A stretch of 64,000 bases of DNA, from positions 37,559-101,558 of the forward strand of contig NZ_WJFC01000022.1 in NCBI RefSeq assembly GCF_009725235.1, read 5' to 3'. The notes below the pieces were generated by a model, which saw nothing but the letters and a program-made list of their open reading frames with translations, was not told the origin of the DNA and made no database searches. Both the position numbers and the translations under genes were made by a program. The number at the start of each line of letters is the position of its first letter. The stretch's first letter is position 1. Origin of the DNA: Scytonema sp. UIC 10036 (GTDB lineage Bacteria > Cyanobacteriota > Cyanobacteriia > Cyanobacteriales > Nostocaceae). Below are positions 53,393-61,513 of the stretch, piece by piece.

Positions 53393-56032
53393 TCAAAACC
53401 AATTTCCTACAAGAATAAAGGATGCCCAATGATAAGGGCGGTTATAATCTGTGCTAGAAAACTCTGTTAGGAAAGTACGTTGGACATTTCGCAATGCTTC
53501 TGCTTTCGTAATTTGAGGATTCTTCAACTCTTGATAGAACTTAATCATAAATTGAGCAGTTGAGGCATCGTTGACTTGCCACAAGCTAGCTAGTGTACTG
53601 CGTGCGCCTGCTTTGATTGCTACTCCTGCTAGTCCCAAAGCTGCTCGATTGTCTCCTGTTGCTGTCTCGCAAGCACTCAGAATAAGTAATTCAATGGGTT
53701 TGGAACTTCTTTGATAATCTAAATTCAGTAAGTTATCAAAATCCTTAACTTTGATACGTTTTTGCCAATCTAAAATAAAAGTTTGCTCTGGGTTAGAACT
53801 GAATTTACCGTGAGTTGCTAGGTGAACGATATTATAGGGATTGGAATTAATTTGTTTTTGGATGTTTTGCTGGAGAAATGTTTGATTTTCCAACATTTGT
53901 GTATGCTGAACGCTTTTCTTGACCCCCTCTAGTTCTACCGCTACGTTACTGATGGCTCCTAAACCTTCCTTTTCAAAACTGGGAGCATCTATAGCACCAC
54001 CTACTAAAACACTAAGCGATTTTCTCTGAAGTGGTTTGGGTTCGAGAAGTTGCAAACCAGAGGTGACACTCACAGCATATCTTTCTACGAGATATTTTGT
54101 TCCGTCATGGAGAACTGCCATTGGTAGATTACGCAACGAACCATCTAGAACAAATACCAAATTTTTTACCTTGCTTTCCTCTCGGTTTTTGGTACTCTCT
54201 AATTCAGCTTCAAAAGGTTTTATGAGCCAATTATAAATTTGTTGAGCTTCTTTTTTAATCTGACTGGGGCTGGTGCTGCGTCTTTTTAAAGATTGTCGCA
54301 GTTGTTTGACAGCTTCGTCTACTTGAGTGTCAGAAACATTTTGATTTCCGTAATGACGTAAGTTATCAGTGCCTGGTAATTTGATAACAACTTCTAAACG
54401 GTTTGGTAGAATAATTGGGTAGATAACAGCTGCATGCGGATCTAAATCGTCAATTTTGACTTGTTCTGGTTTGGCACAAGCATCTCCAAAAAAGTTATCT
54501 AGTTCTGCTAACTGGAGCGCTTCTATCACGTCACGGGCTTGAATCAAGCGATCTCGATTGGGGTTCTGTCGCAAAAGTAAATCGACTAACTGGCGATACA
54601 CTGGTTCTACAGTTTCTCGAAAGGAAAACTGTACTTCAGGATTGAGAACAACTAAATCGCTCCGTAAATTATTCAAAGTCTTAAATGCTTGAGTGTAGTA
54701 ACTAACCGCTTTGGTGTCAGCATTTTTGTTGTGATGTGTCCTCTCGGCTTGCATTTGAAGCAACCGCCCTATTTGCCATTGCCAGCGATAGGCAATATCA
54801 GGTGCATTTGTCGCCTGAGCAATAACTAAAGCCGAGCGAGTAAATTCTATCGCCTTTGCCCAGTCTAAAGTACTTTCATATAACTCACCAAGCGTTCCCA
54901 AAGCATAGGATTCTGCTCTTTGGTCTGTTAAGTTTCTTGCTTGCTCAATGGCAATATTAAGTATTTGAGTTATGTTTTCTTTTCTGTCTAATGACCATTT
55001 GATTAAACTTTGAGCAAAATTTACACGGGCATATATGGAAGCTCGACTCTTGGGTAATTTCTCTAAGGAAATCCTAATTAGTGGAAGCAAAACTGCAACA
55101 GAGGAATATTGCTTATTTTCAAGCAAGACAGAAAGTTGATTGAGATTTGCTTGAACTTTTGCCGTTGGTGAGATGGCAAGATTAGCTGCTTGTTGATAAG
55201 AACTTAAAGCTTTTTGAGTGTAAGTTTGAGCATTTTCTTCATTTTTTAAGGTTTTTGCATTTCTAGCCAGTGCTATCTCAGTATTGCCCAAACTTAGCAA
55301 AACTTTACTTTGAACTTCAGGCGAGCGCATTTTTTGAGCCACGTCTAGCCCTATCTGTAAAATTTTCTGAGATTGTTCCAAATCTCTCCCCTGTCTGCGA
55401 ATCTGACCGAGGTTTAGTAAACCAGCAACTTTGAAAGAGGGATCGGGTTCTTGATAAATTTCTTGTTCTATCTGAGTGAGAATTTTATCAGCACGACGGT
55501 AAAGCCCTAAAACTTGTAGTGCTAAAGCTTGATTGATTTGACTTCCAAGAATTCCCACGCGATCGCGAATTTGCCTGTAAAGTTTCTCTGCTTTTTGCCA
55601 CGTTTCCAAAGCAGTTTCAGTATTGCCCATAGCAAGTAGCAAATGTGCTCGAGCATTCAAACTTAAAGCACGAACTTGAGTTATGTCTTGACGGTCAGGT
55701 AAGGTTTTTAACAAAGATAAACTAGTAGAAATACTTTGTTCAGCTTCTTGTAATTGCCCTAATTTTTGTTGAGCTAAAGAAGTAAAACTCAGTGCTTGAG
55801 CTTGGTTGAGAGTTTCTCCTGTTGCTGCGTATATTTTTGCTGCTTGTTGCAAGGTTTTTGTAGCCTCAGCAAATAGTCCTTCATCATAGCTTTTTTTACC
55901 TGCTTGCAACAATGCGATCGCAGATTGCTGGGTGACAACAGGTTGCTGTGCAGTAGCAGAAAATAATGTTGAAATGTTTAGGCTGAGTATAAAGCTGAGA
56001 GCTGCAACCAAAATAACTCTGAAACATGACAT
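53393..56032 (-). CDS. TPR-CHAT domain protein, exported
   Basis: The start is set at ATG 56032 (MSCFRVILVAALSFILSLNIS), which gives a signal peptide; the longer frame to 56152 merely reads through a dispersed palindromic repeat. Residues ~30-480 are tetratricopeptide repeats. The C-terminal ~350 residues are a CHAT domain, a caspase-like peptidase, with catalytic His in HLATHGKFSSN and Cys in ILSACETATGDNRA. Cyanobacterial CHAT-TPR proteins are often encoded beside filamentous-haemagglutinin-type exoproteins, as here, where they may process or regulate secreted proteins; the exact role is not known. Confidence 0.85.
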   Translation of the reverse strand: MSCFRVILVAALSFILSLNISTLFSATAQQPVVTQQSAIALLQAGKKSYDEGLFAEATKTLQQAAKIYAATGETLNQAQALSFTSLAQQKLGQLQEAEQSISTSLSLLKTLPDRQDITQVRALSLNARAHLLLAMGNTETALETWQKAEKLYRQIRDRVGILGSQINQALALQVLGLYRRADKILTQIEQEIYQEPDPSFKVAGLLNLGQIRRQGRDLEQSQKILQIGLDVAQKMRSPEVQSKVLLSLGNTEIALARNAKTLKNEENAQTYTQKALSSYQQAANLAISPTAKVQANLNQLSVLLENKQYSSVAVLLPLIRISLEKLPKSRASIYARVNFAQSLIKWSLDRKENITQILNIAIEQARNLTDQRAESYALGTLGELYESTLDWAKAIEFTRSALVIAQATNAPDIAYRWQWQIGRLLQMQAERTHHNKNADTKAVSYYTQAFKTLNNLRSDLVVLNPEVQFSFRETVEPVYRQLVDLLLRQNPNRDRLIQARDVIEALQLAELDNFFGDACAKPEQVKIDDLDPHAAVIYPIILPNRLEVVIKLPGTDNLRHYGNQNVSDTQVDEAVKQLRQSLKRRSTSPSQIKKEAQQIYNWLIKPFEAELESTKNREESKVKNLVFVLDGSLRNLPMAVLHDGTKYLVERYAVSVTSGLQLLEPKPLQRKSLSVLVGGAIDAPSFEKEGLGAISNVAVELEGVKKSVQHTQMLENQTFLQQNIQKQINSNPYNIVHLATHGKFSSNPEQTFILDWQKRIKVKDFDNLLNLDYQRSSKPIELLILSACETATGDNRAALGLAGVAIKAGARSTLASLWQVNDASTAQFMIKFYQELKNPQITKAEALRNVQRTFLTEFSSTDYNRPYHWASFILVGNWF

Positions 56033-56241
56033 ACCCCCCTTAATCCCCCCTTGGAAAGGGGGGAAACTAGATTTCCAGTTCCCTCCCCTTTCCAAGGGGA
56101 GGGTTAGGGTGGGGTAAATCAGCTTAAACCGTTTACATTTCATAGTAGACACAAATTAGATATACCCCCTTAATCCCCCTTGGAAAGGGAAATTGGATTT
56201 CCGGTTCCTCCCCTTTGCAAGGGGAGGGTTAGGTGGGGTAA
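56033..56241. repeat. Two copies of a dispersed palindromic repeat
   Basis: About 56033-56118 and 56160-56241 both contain CCCCCTTAATCCCCC...TTGGAAAGGGG and CCCCTTTCCAAGGGGAGGGTTAGG. This is a typical cyanobacterial small dispersed repeat with stem-loop potential. It forms the gap before the CHAT-TPR gene and may act as a terminator or spacer. Confidence 0.75.
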
Positions 56242-56262
56242 ATCAGTTCAAATAGTTTATTT

Positions 56263-58683
56263 TCATAAATTTGCCCTCAACTGTAGGCAATCCAAAGGAG
56301 ATAACCAAGTTCCTTGAGATGTTACCACAGCAGGCTCAGCCGTAAGAATCACTGTACCATTTGTACTTCTAACCCAACCTTGGGCTTCAATAATATTTGT
56401 AGATTCTTTTTCATTTAGTCGGTCATTTCTTGCACTTCTTGTCTTATCAGATAAAGCTGGTTGTTGTACAATGCGCCAATCTTCCCAACTAGCATCAGGA
56501 TTGAGGGCTTCATAAGGAGAGGAAGGCAAACCTCCACGACCTGTTACAGTAAATTCACTACCTCGATTGGCTGCAACGCAAAGATTTTGATTAATTAATC
56601 CTGTCACATCAACAATATCTACTGGTAGTTGAACTAAAGCTTGTGTTGGATCTGTATCAGGTGTGTTGGTAATAACTTGACCGCTAAAGGAAGGGTTTTC
56701 TTGGGAAATCGCTGTAATGTCATTACTAGATAGTCTACTTGAGTCCAAGTCTCGCGATCGCTCGGCATTCAACAACGCCTGCAACTCTTGCCTACTGAGC
56801 GACCTTAATCCAAAAATGCCTTGGGCTGTAATTTGAACTTTACCACCTCTGCCAGTAAAAGCGTTAGCAGTAATGTCACTATTTTCATTTGAGGCAGCAA
56901 CAATGAACGGAGCTTCAATAGTGATGTTACCACCATCACCACCAGCCCGTGCTGAACCCGCCGTAGTGGATATGGTACTGTTCCGGCGCAAAAGCAACAA
57001 ATTTTGCAATCGTAATATGATATCTCCTCCTTGACCTGAAGAAGTCGCTGCAGTAATTTGTCCTTTGTTATCCACACGAACAGACTGTGCTGTCACTTCT
57101 AAAGAACCCGCACCTCGAGCGTTAGGATCTTCACTCCTACTATTAACAGTTACTGCTGCACTATCTTTAACAGTCAAGTTTCTTGTTCTAATTGTTAAAT
57201 TTCCACCACGCCCTGTAGCAGGTGCTGACTCTCCTTGTCGGTTAACTTCTCTCAAATTGCCAACTTCAGCGACTATTCGGCTGCGAATTTGTTCGTTGGT
57301 ATTGAGCACTTCTACAGAATCTAGAGCATTGACTTCCACACTTCCCCCATTCCCTGCACCAAACGTAGAAGCAGAAAGTTCTGCCCCATCCCGGATCGTT
57401 AAATTCTTGGTATTGATGACTAATCTTCCCGCGTCTCCAGAACCTGTTGTCTGTACAGACAATCCACTAGAACGTAACCCTCCCATGGCGTTGAAAATCC
57501 CGATTAATTCTACAGAATCAGCAGCATTAACAGTTATGTTTCCTCCTCGTCCTTGTCCTGCATTACTCGCTGATATTCTTCCTCCCGGTCGGATAATCAA
57601 TTGTCTTGTATTTATTGTCAGTTCTCCAGGAATATCTCCTATTTCTCGATTGTCCACAGACAGAGAACTAGGAAATCTTCGGTTATCTCCAGGATTATCG
57701 GCAGTTGTTCCGCTTAGTTCTACCACATCTGAAGCAGTTACCGTCAACTTTCCACCAAAACCCCTTTGCAAGCGAGTCGCTTCAATTTGGGAACCATCCC
57801 GAAGTACCACTCGTTTGCCTCTGATTTGAATTTCACCGCCACCCTCACCACTAGCGTCCACTGCTGCAGCTTTCAACAGTTGAATATCTCCAAAATTATT
57901 AACACCTTCGTAACTTAAAGAAAATCCTTTCTCCACAGCAGTCAAACTAACATTACCAGCACCAGCAACACTACCCAATTCGATTCGTCCGCCCGCAGTT
58001 TTCAATGTCCCGCCTTCAAAGGTAATATCTCCACCCACTAAAGCTAGGGTTCGAGCGGGCTGTATGCGTAAAGCATTATTTGTATCAATGATAGGATTTT
58101 CCTGCCTTCTTAAACCTCGACCATTCCCCCGAACTACAATTCCTTGTGAATTACCTGTAAATTGCAATCCAATTGGAACGCTAACGGTGAGTAAAGAAGA
58201 GTCTTGGGAAGGTGTTGCACTGAATTGAGTACTATCAGCAAAATTCAGACTACGAGCAGTACTTGCAATAAACGATCCTCTAATATCCAATCTGGCATTT
58301 TGACCAAAAATAATACCGTTGGGATTGATGAAAAATAAATTGGCATTGCCATTGACACCTAATGTTCCTAAAAGATTTGAGGGGTTAGTTCCCGTGACTC
58401 GGCTGATAATGTTTGTAATTCCAGTGGGGTTATTGAAATAAACTCTTTGCCCTTCGTTAATATTAAATTCTCGAAAACTATGAAAAAGATTGTTCCCTCG
58501 TGTTGCTCCACCTTCTATGCGATCGCCTCTCACACCTTGTCTAATTTCAACATTTCGCACGAGCGATGAGCGTTCTGTTCCTATTTCATCTGGATTAATC
58601 TGAGCCAATACACAGTTCCCAGATAAAATATTGACAAAACATCCGGTTAATGTATATTGAAGAGCGCTCGCAATTTGCCGCAT
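56263..58683 (-). CDS. Filamentous haemagglutinin-type two-partner-secretion exoprotein
   Basis: An 806-residue protein with an N-terminal signal peptide (about 1-27, ending near VLAQ). It carries a TPS/haemagglutination-activity domain with INPDEIGTERS, HSFREFNINEGQRVYF, SRVTGTNPSNLLGTLGVNGNANLFFINPNGIIFGQNARLDIRGSFIAST, the hallmark NPNG motif. A right-handed beta-helix of repeats such as GNGGSVEVNALDSVEV and GRGGNLTI follows, ending in a conserved cap QGWVRSTNGTVILTAEPAVVTSQG. It should be translocated by an Omp85-type TpsB pore, not present in the window, and act in adhesion or surface layer formation. CHAT-TPR lies immediately downstream. Confidence 0.9.
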   Translation of the reverse strand: MRQIASALQYTLTGCFVNILSGNCVLAQINPDEIGTERSSLVRNVEIRQGVRGDRIEGGATRGNNLFHSFREFNINEGQRVYFNNPTGITNIISRVTGTNPSNLLGTLGVNGNANLFFINPNGIIFGQNARLDIRGSFIASTARSLNFADSTQFSATPSQDSSLLTVSVPIGLQFTGNSQGIVVRGNGRGLRRQENPIIDTNNALRIQPARTLALVGGDITFEGGTLKTAGGRIELGSVAGAGNVSLTAVEKGFSLSYEGVNNFGDIQLLKAAAVDASGEGGGEIQIRGKRVVLRDGSQIEATRLQRGFGGKLTVTASDVVELSGTTADNPGDNRRFPSSLSVDNREIGDIPGELTINTRQLIIRPGGRISASNAGQGRGGNITVNAADSVELIGIFNAMGGLRSSGLSVQTTGSGDAGRLVINTKNLTIRDGAELSASTFGAGNGGSVEVNALDSVEVLNTNEQIRSRIVAEVGNLREVNRQGESAPATGRGGNLTIRTRNLTVKDSAAVTVNSRSEDPNARGAGSLEVTAQSVRVDNKGQITAATSSGQGGDIILRLQNLLLLRRNSTISTTAGSARAGGDGGNITIEAPFIVAASNENSDITANAFTGRGGKVQITAQGIFGLRSLSRQELQALLNAERSRDLDSSRLSSNDITAISQENPSFSGQVITNTPDTDPTQALVQLPVDIVDVTGLINQNLCVAANRGSEFTVTGRGGLPSSPYEALNPDASWEDWRIVQQPALSDKTRSARNDRLNEKESTNIIEAQGWVRSTNGTVILTAEPAVVTSQGTWLSPLDCLQLRANL

Positions 58684-58712
58684 AGTTTTAAACTTGTTTC
58701 CCCTTCAAAAAT

Positions 58713-59237
58713 TTAGTTAAAATCAAACTCTTGGGCAATAGTTTCTAGAGGCAAGAAAAGAGACAGGTGGTTATCTTGAAACGGAATAAACTCGTGTTTG
58801 AGATAAAATTCCTTTGCTTGTAAATCTATGGCATCAACTCTCACTGCAAAAATACCAATTTCTTGAGAAGCTCGAACAATACGATATAGCGCGTCTGATA
58901 AAAGCTCACCTCCTAAACCTTGTCCTTTAACAGAATTATCCACTGCTAACTTACCAATTAACGTAGCAGGAATGGGATATGCAGGTAACCTTTTTCTGTA
59001 TAATTCCGGAAGAGATTCATACTCAATAATACTGGCACTTATGGTATAATAACCATCAACTTTAACTCCGTCTGATTCCAAAAGAGCAACAAAAGTTTTA
59101 GCAATCCCTTTTTGATGGTTTTGCCGAGCATATTTTTTCAGGTATTCGTTCAGCGCTTGATAACCACAATCAAAGGAATCTTTTTTATATTTCTTTTCTA
59201 TTGGTACAAAATTCCACCTCCTCTCACTATTTGTCAT
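58713..59237 (-). CDS. TacT-like GNAT acetyltransferase toxin
   Basis: The 174-residue protein is a GNAT-fold N-acetyltransferase with FDCGYQALNEYLKKYARQNHQKGIAKTFV at the N terminus and the acetyl-CoA loop VKGQGLGGELL at about 100-111. TacT-type GNAT toxins acetylate charged tRNAs and block translation. The immediate upstream DUF1778-type gene, overlapping by 11 bases, is its antitoxin. The paired arrangement, with antitoxin first, is standard. The specific target is inferred from the family. Confidence 0.85.
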   Translation of the reverse strand: MTNSERRWNFVPIEKKYKKDSFDCGYQALNEYLKKYARQNHQKGIAKTFVALLESDGVKVDGYYTISASIIEYESLPELYRKRLPAYPIPATLIGKLAVDNSVKGQGLGGELLSDALYRIVRASQEIGIFAVRVDAIDLQAKEFYLKHEFIPFQDNHLSLFLPLETIAQEFDFN

Positions 59238-59511
59238 ATTTCTTCCGGAACTTTTGCAATGTAGTTTTAAGTTTTCCCTTAAGTTCCGGGGGATTTTCCA
59301 TCACAGACATGAATAAATCTCGATCTCGATCTGATAGCACTAGCCTTTCTTGGGAATCTATATCTTGTCTAGCAATGGGAAGAAGATGAAAAAGGGTATA
59401 AGCACTCAAGGAAACTCCTTTGAGGTTTGCAGCTCTTTCTAAGAGTTCTTTTTGTTGTTGTGTCACCCTCAAATCGACTCTACAGTCTTTAGGTGGAGAA
59501 GTTTCTGACAT
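59227..59511 (-). CDS. DUF1778/TacA-like ribbon-helix-helix antitoxin
   Basis: The start is placed at ATG 59511 (MSETSPPKDCRVDLRVTQQQKELLERAA), because DUF1778 proteins begin with this strand-helix segment; an upstream ATG at 59577 adds a poor-quality extension. The C-terminal part (LFMSVMENPPELKGKLKTTLQKF) resembles the toxin-binding tail, with NPPELKGKL before the end. It should bind its promoter through the RHH domain and neutralise the GNAT toxin encoded next. Confidence 0.8.
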   Translation of the reverse strand: MSETSPPKDCRVDLRVTQQQKELLERAANLKGVSLSAYTLFHLLPIARQDIDSQERLVLSDRDRDLFMSVMENPPELKGKLKTTLQKFRKKYDK

Positions 59512-59599
59512 TTCAGTAATATGGCAAGCGTCTTTAACATATAATCCTAGCATTTTAGGTGGACAATGTCCACACAAATCAAAGAGACATCTCCTCCCC

Positions 59600-59827
59600 C
59601 TGCATCCCCTGCATCCCCTGCATCCCCTGCTTGCCTCTTTTTTACACCTGAATCCTTACGTGAGAATTAATTCTCAGGGAAAGGTGCTAAATAAATTCTG
59701 GATGCCTGCCGATTTTTATGACACGGGTATCTCTGGATTTTTTGTGACGTTGGAATCGTCTGAAACTAGCCGTTATCCCACTGGAACTATCGTGATGCAA
59801 AGTAACTCATCTGCCAAGATCGATTAA
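59600..59827 (+). pseudogene. Short repeat and gene relic
   Basis: A tandem repeat of the nonamer CCCCTGCAT (about 59598-59630) is followed by a plus-strand frame without a proper start. It reads GKVLNKFWMPADFYDTGISGFFVTLESSETSRYPT and stops at 59825-59827. It looks like the tail of a lost gene; the family is not recognised. Confidence 0.35.
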
Positions 59828-59833
59828 AATATC

Positions 59834-61339
59834 TTAAAAATCAGCGATTAATTTTGCTTTTCTCAAGAAGAATTGTAATACAGTTTCTTCGCGAGAGATA
59901 ATATCTGCTCTACCTTGCATTCCCAAACTTATTTGGCATTGGCTTTTGCCTTGAGATAGCACCAGGTTTTCTGGTTCTACACTCACCTCGTAGAAAGCAC
60001 CACCCGTCATCATCTTGCTAGCAGTCGTCCCGCTATTGGGATTAGCACCTTGGGCTTGAGGTGAGATGGCATCTGGGGAAATGGCTGTGACCTTACCTTT
60101 AAGAGTGCCGTAATCTGGATGAGGACACGCAGATATCCGCAGGTGAACTTGTTGACCAACTTTGACTTTACTGACGTCCCCTGCACTCACTGCACTCTTA
60201 GCTACTAGTTTTGAGTTGCTAGGAGCAATTTGGGCAATTTCCTCTCCCGATCGCACGGTTTGACTGGAGTTTCGCAAGTTGAGTTTAAATATAGTCCCGT
60301 CAGACGGAGCAGTGACGATTGTTTGTCTAATATCCATTCCCAGTTGTTGCAATTCGCGGATATCGCGGTCTAACTGTTTTTGAGCTTCAATCCTTTGTGC
60401 TATGAGAGCTTGACGTTCTTTATCCAATGTAGCCAAGCTAGCTTTTCCGGCTGCTTTTTCTTGGGCAATACGTTCTGTTGCGATCGCGACTTCTGAATGG
60501 CTGGGGTTCAGAGCAACTTGTGCTTTTTGTCGCCTAGCAATAGATGCAGAAACAGCTTGTTCGAGGCGAGTGATGGTTTGTTTTTGTGCTTCAACAACTG
60601 CTTTTTGTGCTTCCACTGCTTGTTCTTGTTGGCTAGCAGCGAGTTGTGCTTCTTCTAACTGGTCTTTTGACAGCGCTCCTGCAATAGCCGCCATTTCATA
60701 TCGATTTTGTTTGGAGCGTGCAGCTATCAAGGCTGACCCAGCAGCATTTAAATTTGCTTGTGCCGATCTTAACTCTGCATGAGCCTTGTGTAATTCCTCT
60801 TCAGATATCCCAACATTTGCTTCGGCTTCTTGAGCTTCTGCAACAGTAGTCATTCTTTTATCTTGGTATGAGCGAACGCGCCCACTGAGTTCAGCTTCGG
60901 CGGAAGCAATAGTGCGATTTATACGGTCAGTTTCAGCGTGGATTTGATTGTTGAGAGCACGAATTTGGGAATTAATTTGAAGAAGTTGTAACTTCGCTTG
61001 TTGAATATTGCTTTGCAGTTGGCTTTTTTTAGTTTGCAGGCGGGAGTCGTCAATGGTCGCTATGACATCTCCTTTTTTAATAGGTTGATTTTCTTGAACT
61101 GAAATTCTTATAATTTGACCTTCTGTCGCTGCTTGAACAATTCGCAGTTCACCTGCTGGGCGAATAACAGCTTCTGTTTTAACAACCTCTTTATATTTAC
61201 TAACAGAAGCAACTGGCACTGCTAAACTTATGACACCTAAGATGAACATTCCACCGTAAGTTGTCCAACGACTAATAGGGGGCAGAAAATCATTTTCTTG
61301 GTTGAAGGCTATAGACTCTGATTTGAAGTGACTAAGCAT
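59834..61339 (-). CDS. HlyD-family membrane fusion protein
   Basis: A 501-residue periplasmic adaptor of a type I exporter. One N-terminal membrane helix (about 27-46, YGGMFILGVISLAVPVASV) follows a short cytoplasmic part. A lipoyl-like half (VQAATEGQIIRISVQENQPIKKGDVIATID) precedes a very long coiled coil (about 95-330) and the second lipoyl half (TIVTAPSDGTIFKLNLRN). A beta-barrel domain and the typical end FLRKAKLIADF complete it. It bridges the inner-membrane ABC exporter encoded upstream to a TolC-type channel, which is not in the window. The two are separated by 174 bases holding a heptamer repeat. Confidence 0.9.
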   Translation of the reverse strand: MLSHFKSESIAFNQENDFLPPISRWTTYGGMFILGVISLAVPVASVSKYKEVVKTEAVIRPAGELRIVQAATEGQIIRISVQENQPIKKGDVIATIDDSRLQTKKSQLQSNIQQAKLQLLQINSQIRALNNQIHAETDRINRTIASAEAELSGRVRSYQDKRMTTVAEAQEAEANVGISEEELHKAHAELRSAQANLNAAGSALIAARSKQNRYEMAAIAGALSKDQLEEAQLAASQQEQAVEAQKAVVEAQKQTITRLEQAVSASIARRQKAQVALNPSHSEVAIATERIAQEKAAGKASLATLDKERQALIAQRIEAQKQLDRDIRELQQLGMDIRQTIVTAPSDGTIFKLNLRNSSQTVRSGEEIAQIAPSNSKLVAKSAVSAGDVSKVKVGQQVHLRISACPHPDYGTLKGKVTAISPDAISPQAQGANPNSGTTASKMMTGGAFYEVSVEPENLVLSQGKSQCQISLGMQGRADIISREETVLQFFLRKAKLIADF

Positions 61340-61440
61340 AGGATTTTAGATTTTAGATTTTGGATTTTAGATTTTGGATTTTAGATTTTAGATTTTGGAT
61401 TTTAGATTTTGGATTTTAGATTTTAGATTTTGGATTTTAG
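61340..61440. repeat. Heptanucleotide tandem repeat
   Basis: About 14 copies of GATTTTA/GATTTTG in tandem (roughly 61343-61440) lie between the HlyD and ABC genes. Short tandemly repeated heptamers are characteristic of filamentous cyanobacteria. A shorter example (CAAATGA) is at 52735-52768. Confidence 0.85.
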
Positions 61441-61513
61441 GTTATGCAAACCATTCACTTGAAGGAACTAGCAAACTCTGAAGCTCCACTGTTCATCGGT
61501 CACTGTTTACTGT

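Noticed and set aside
56033..56152. 40-residue N-terminal extension of the CHAT-TPR protein
   Set aside because: It is translated dispersed repeat; the ATG at 56032 begins a proper signal peptide.
59420..59600. Plus-strand frame opposite the TacA-like antitoxin
   Set aside because: Antisense to a recognised gene, continuing into a CCCCTGCAT tandem repeat.
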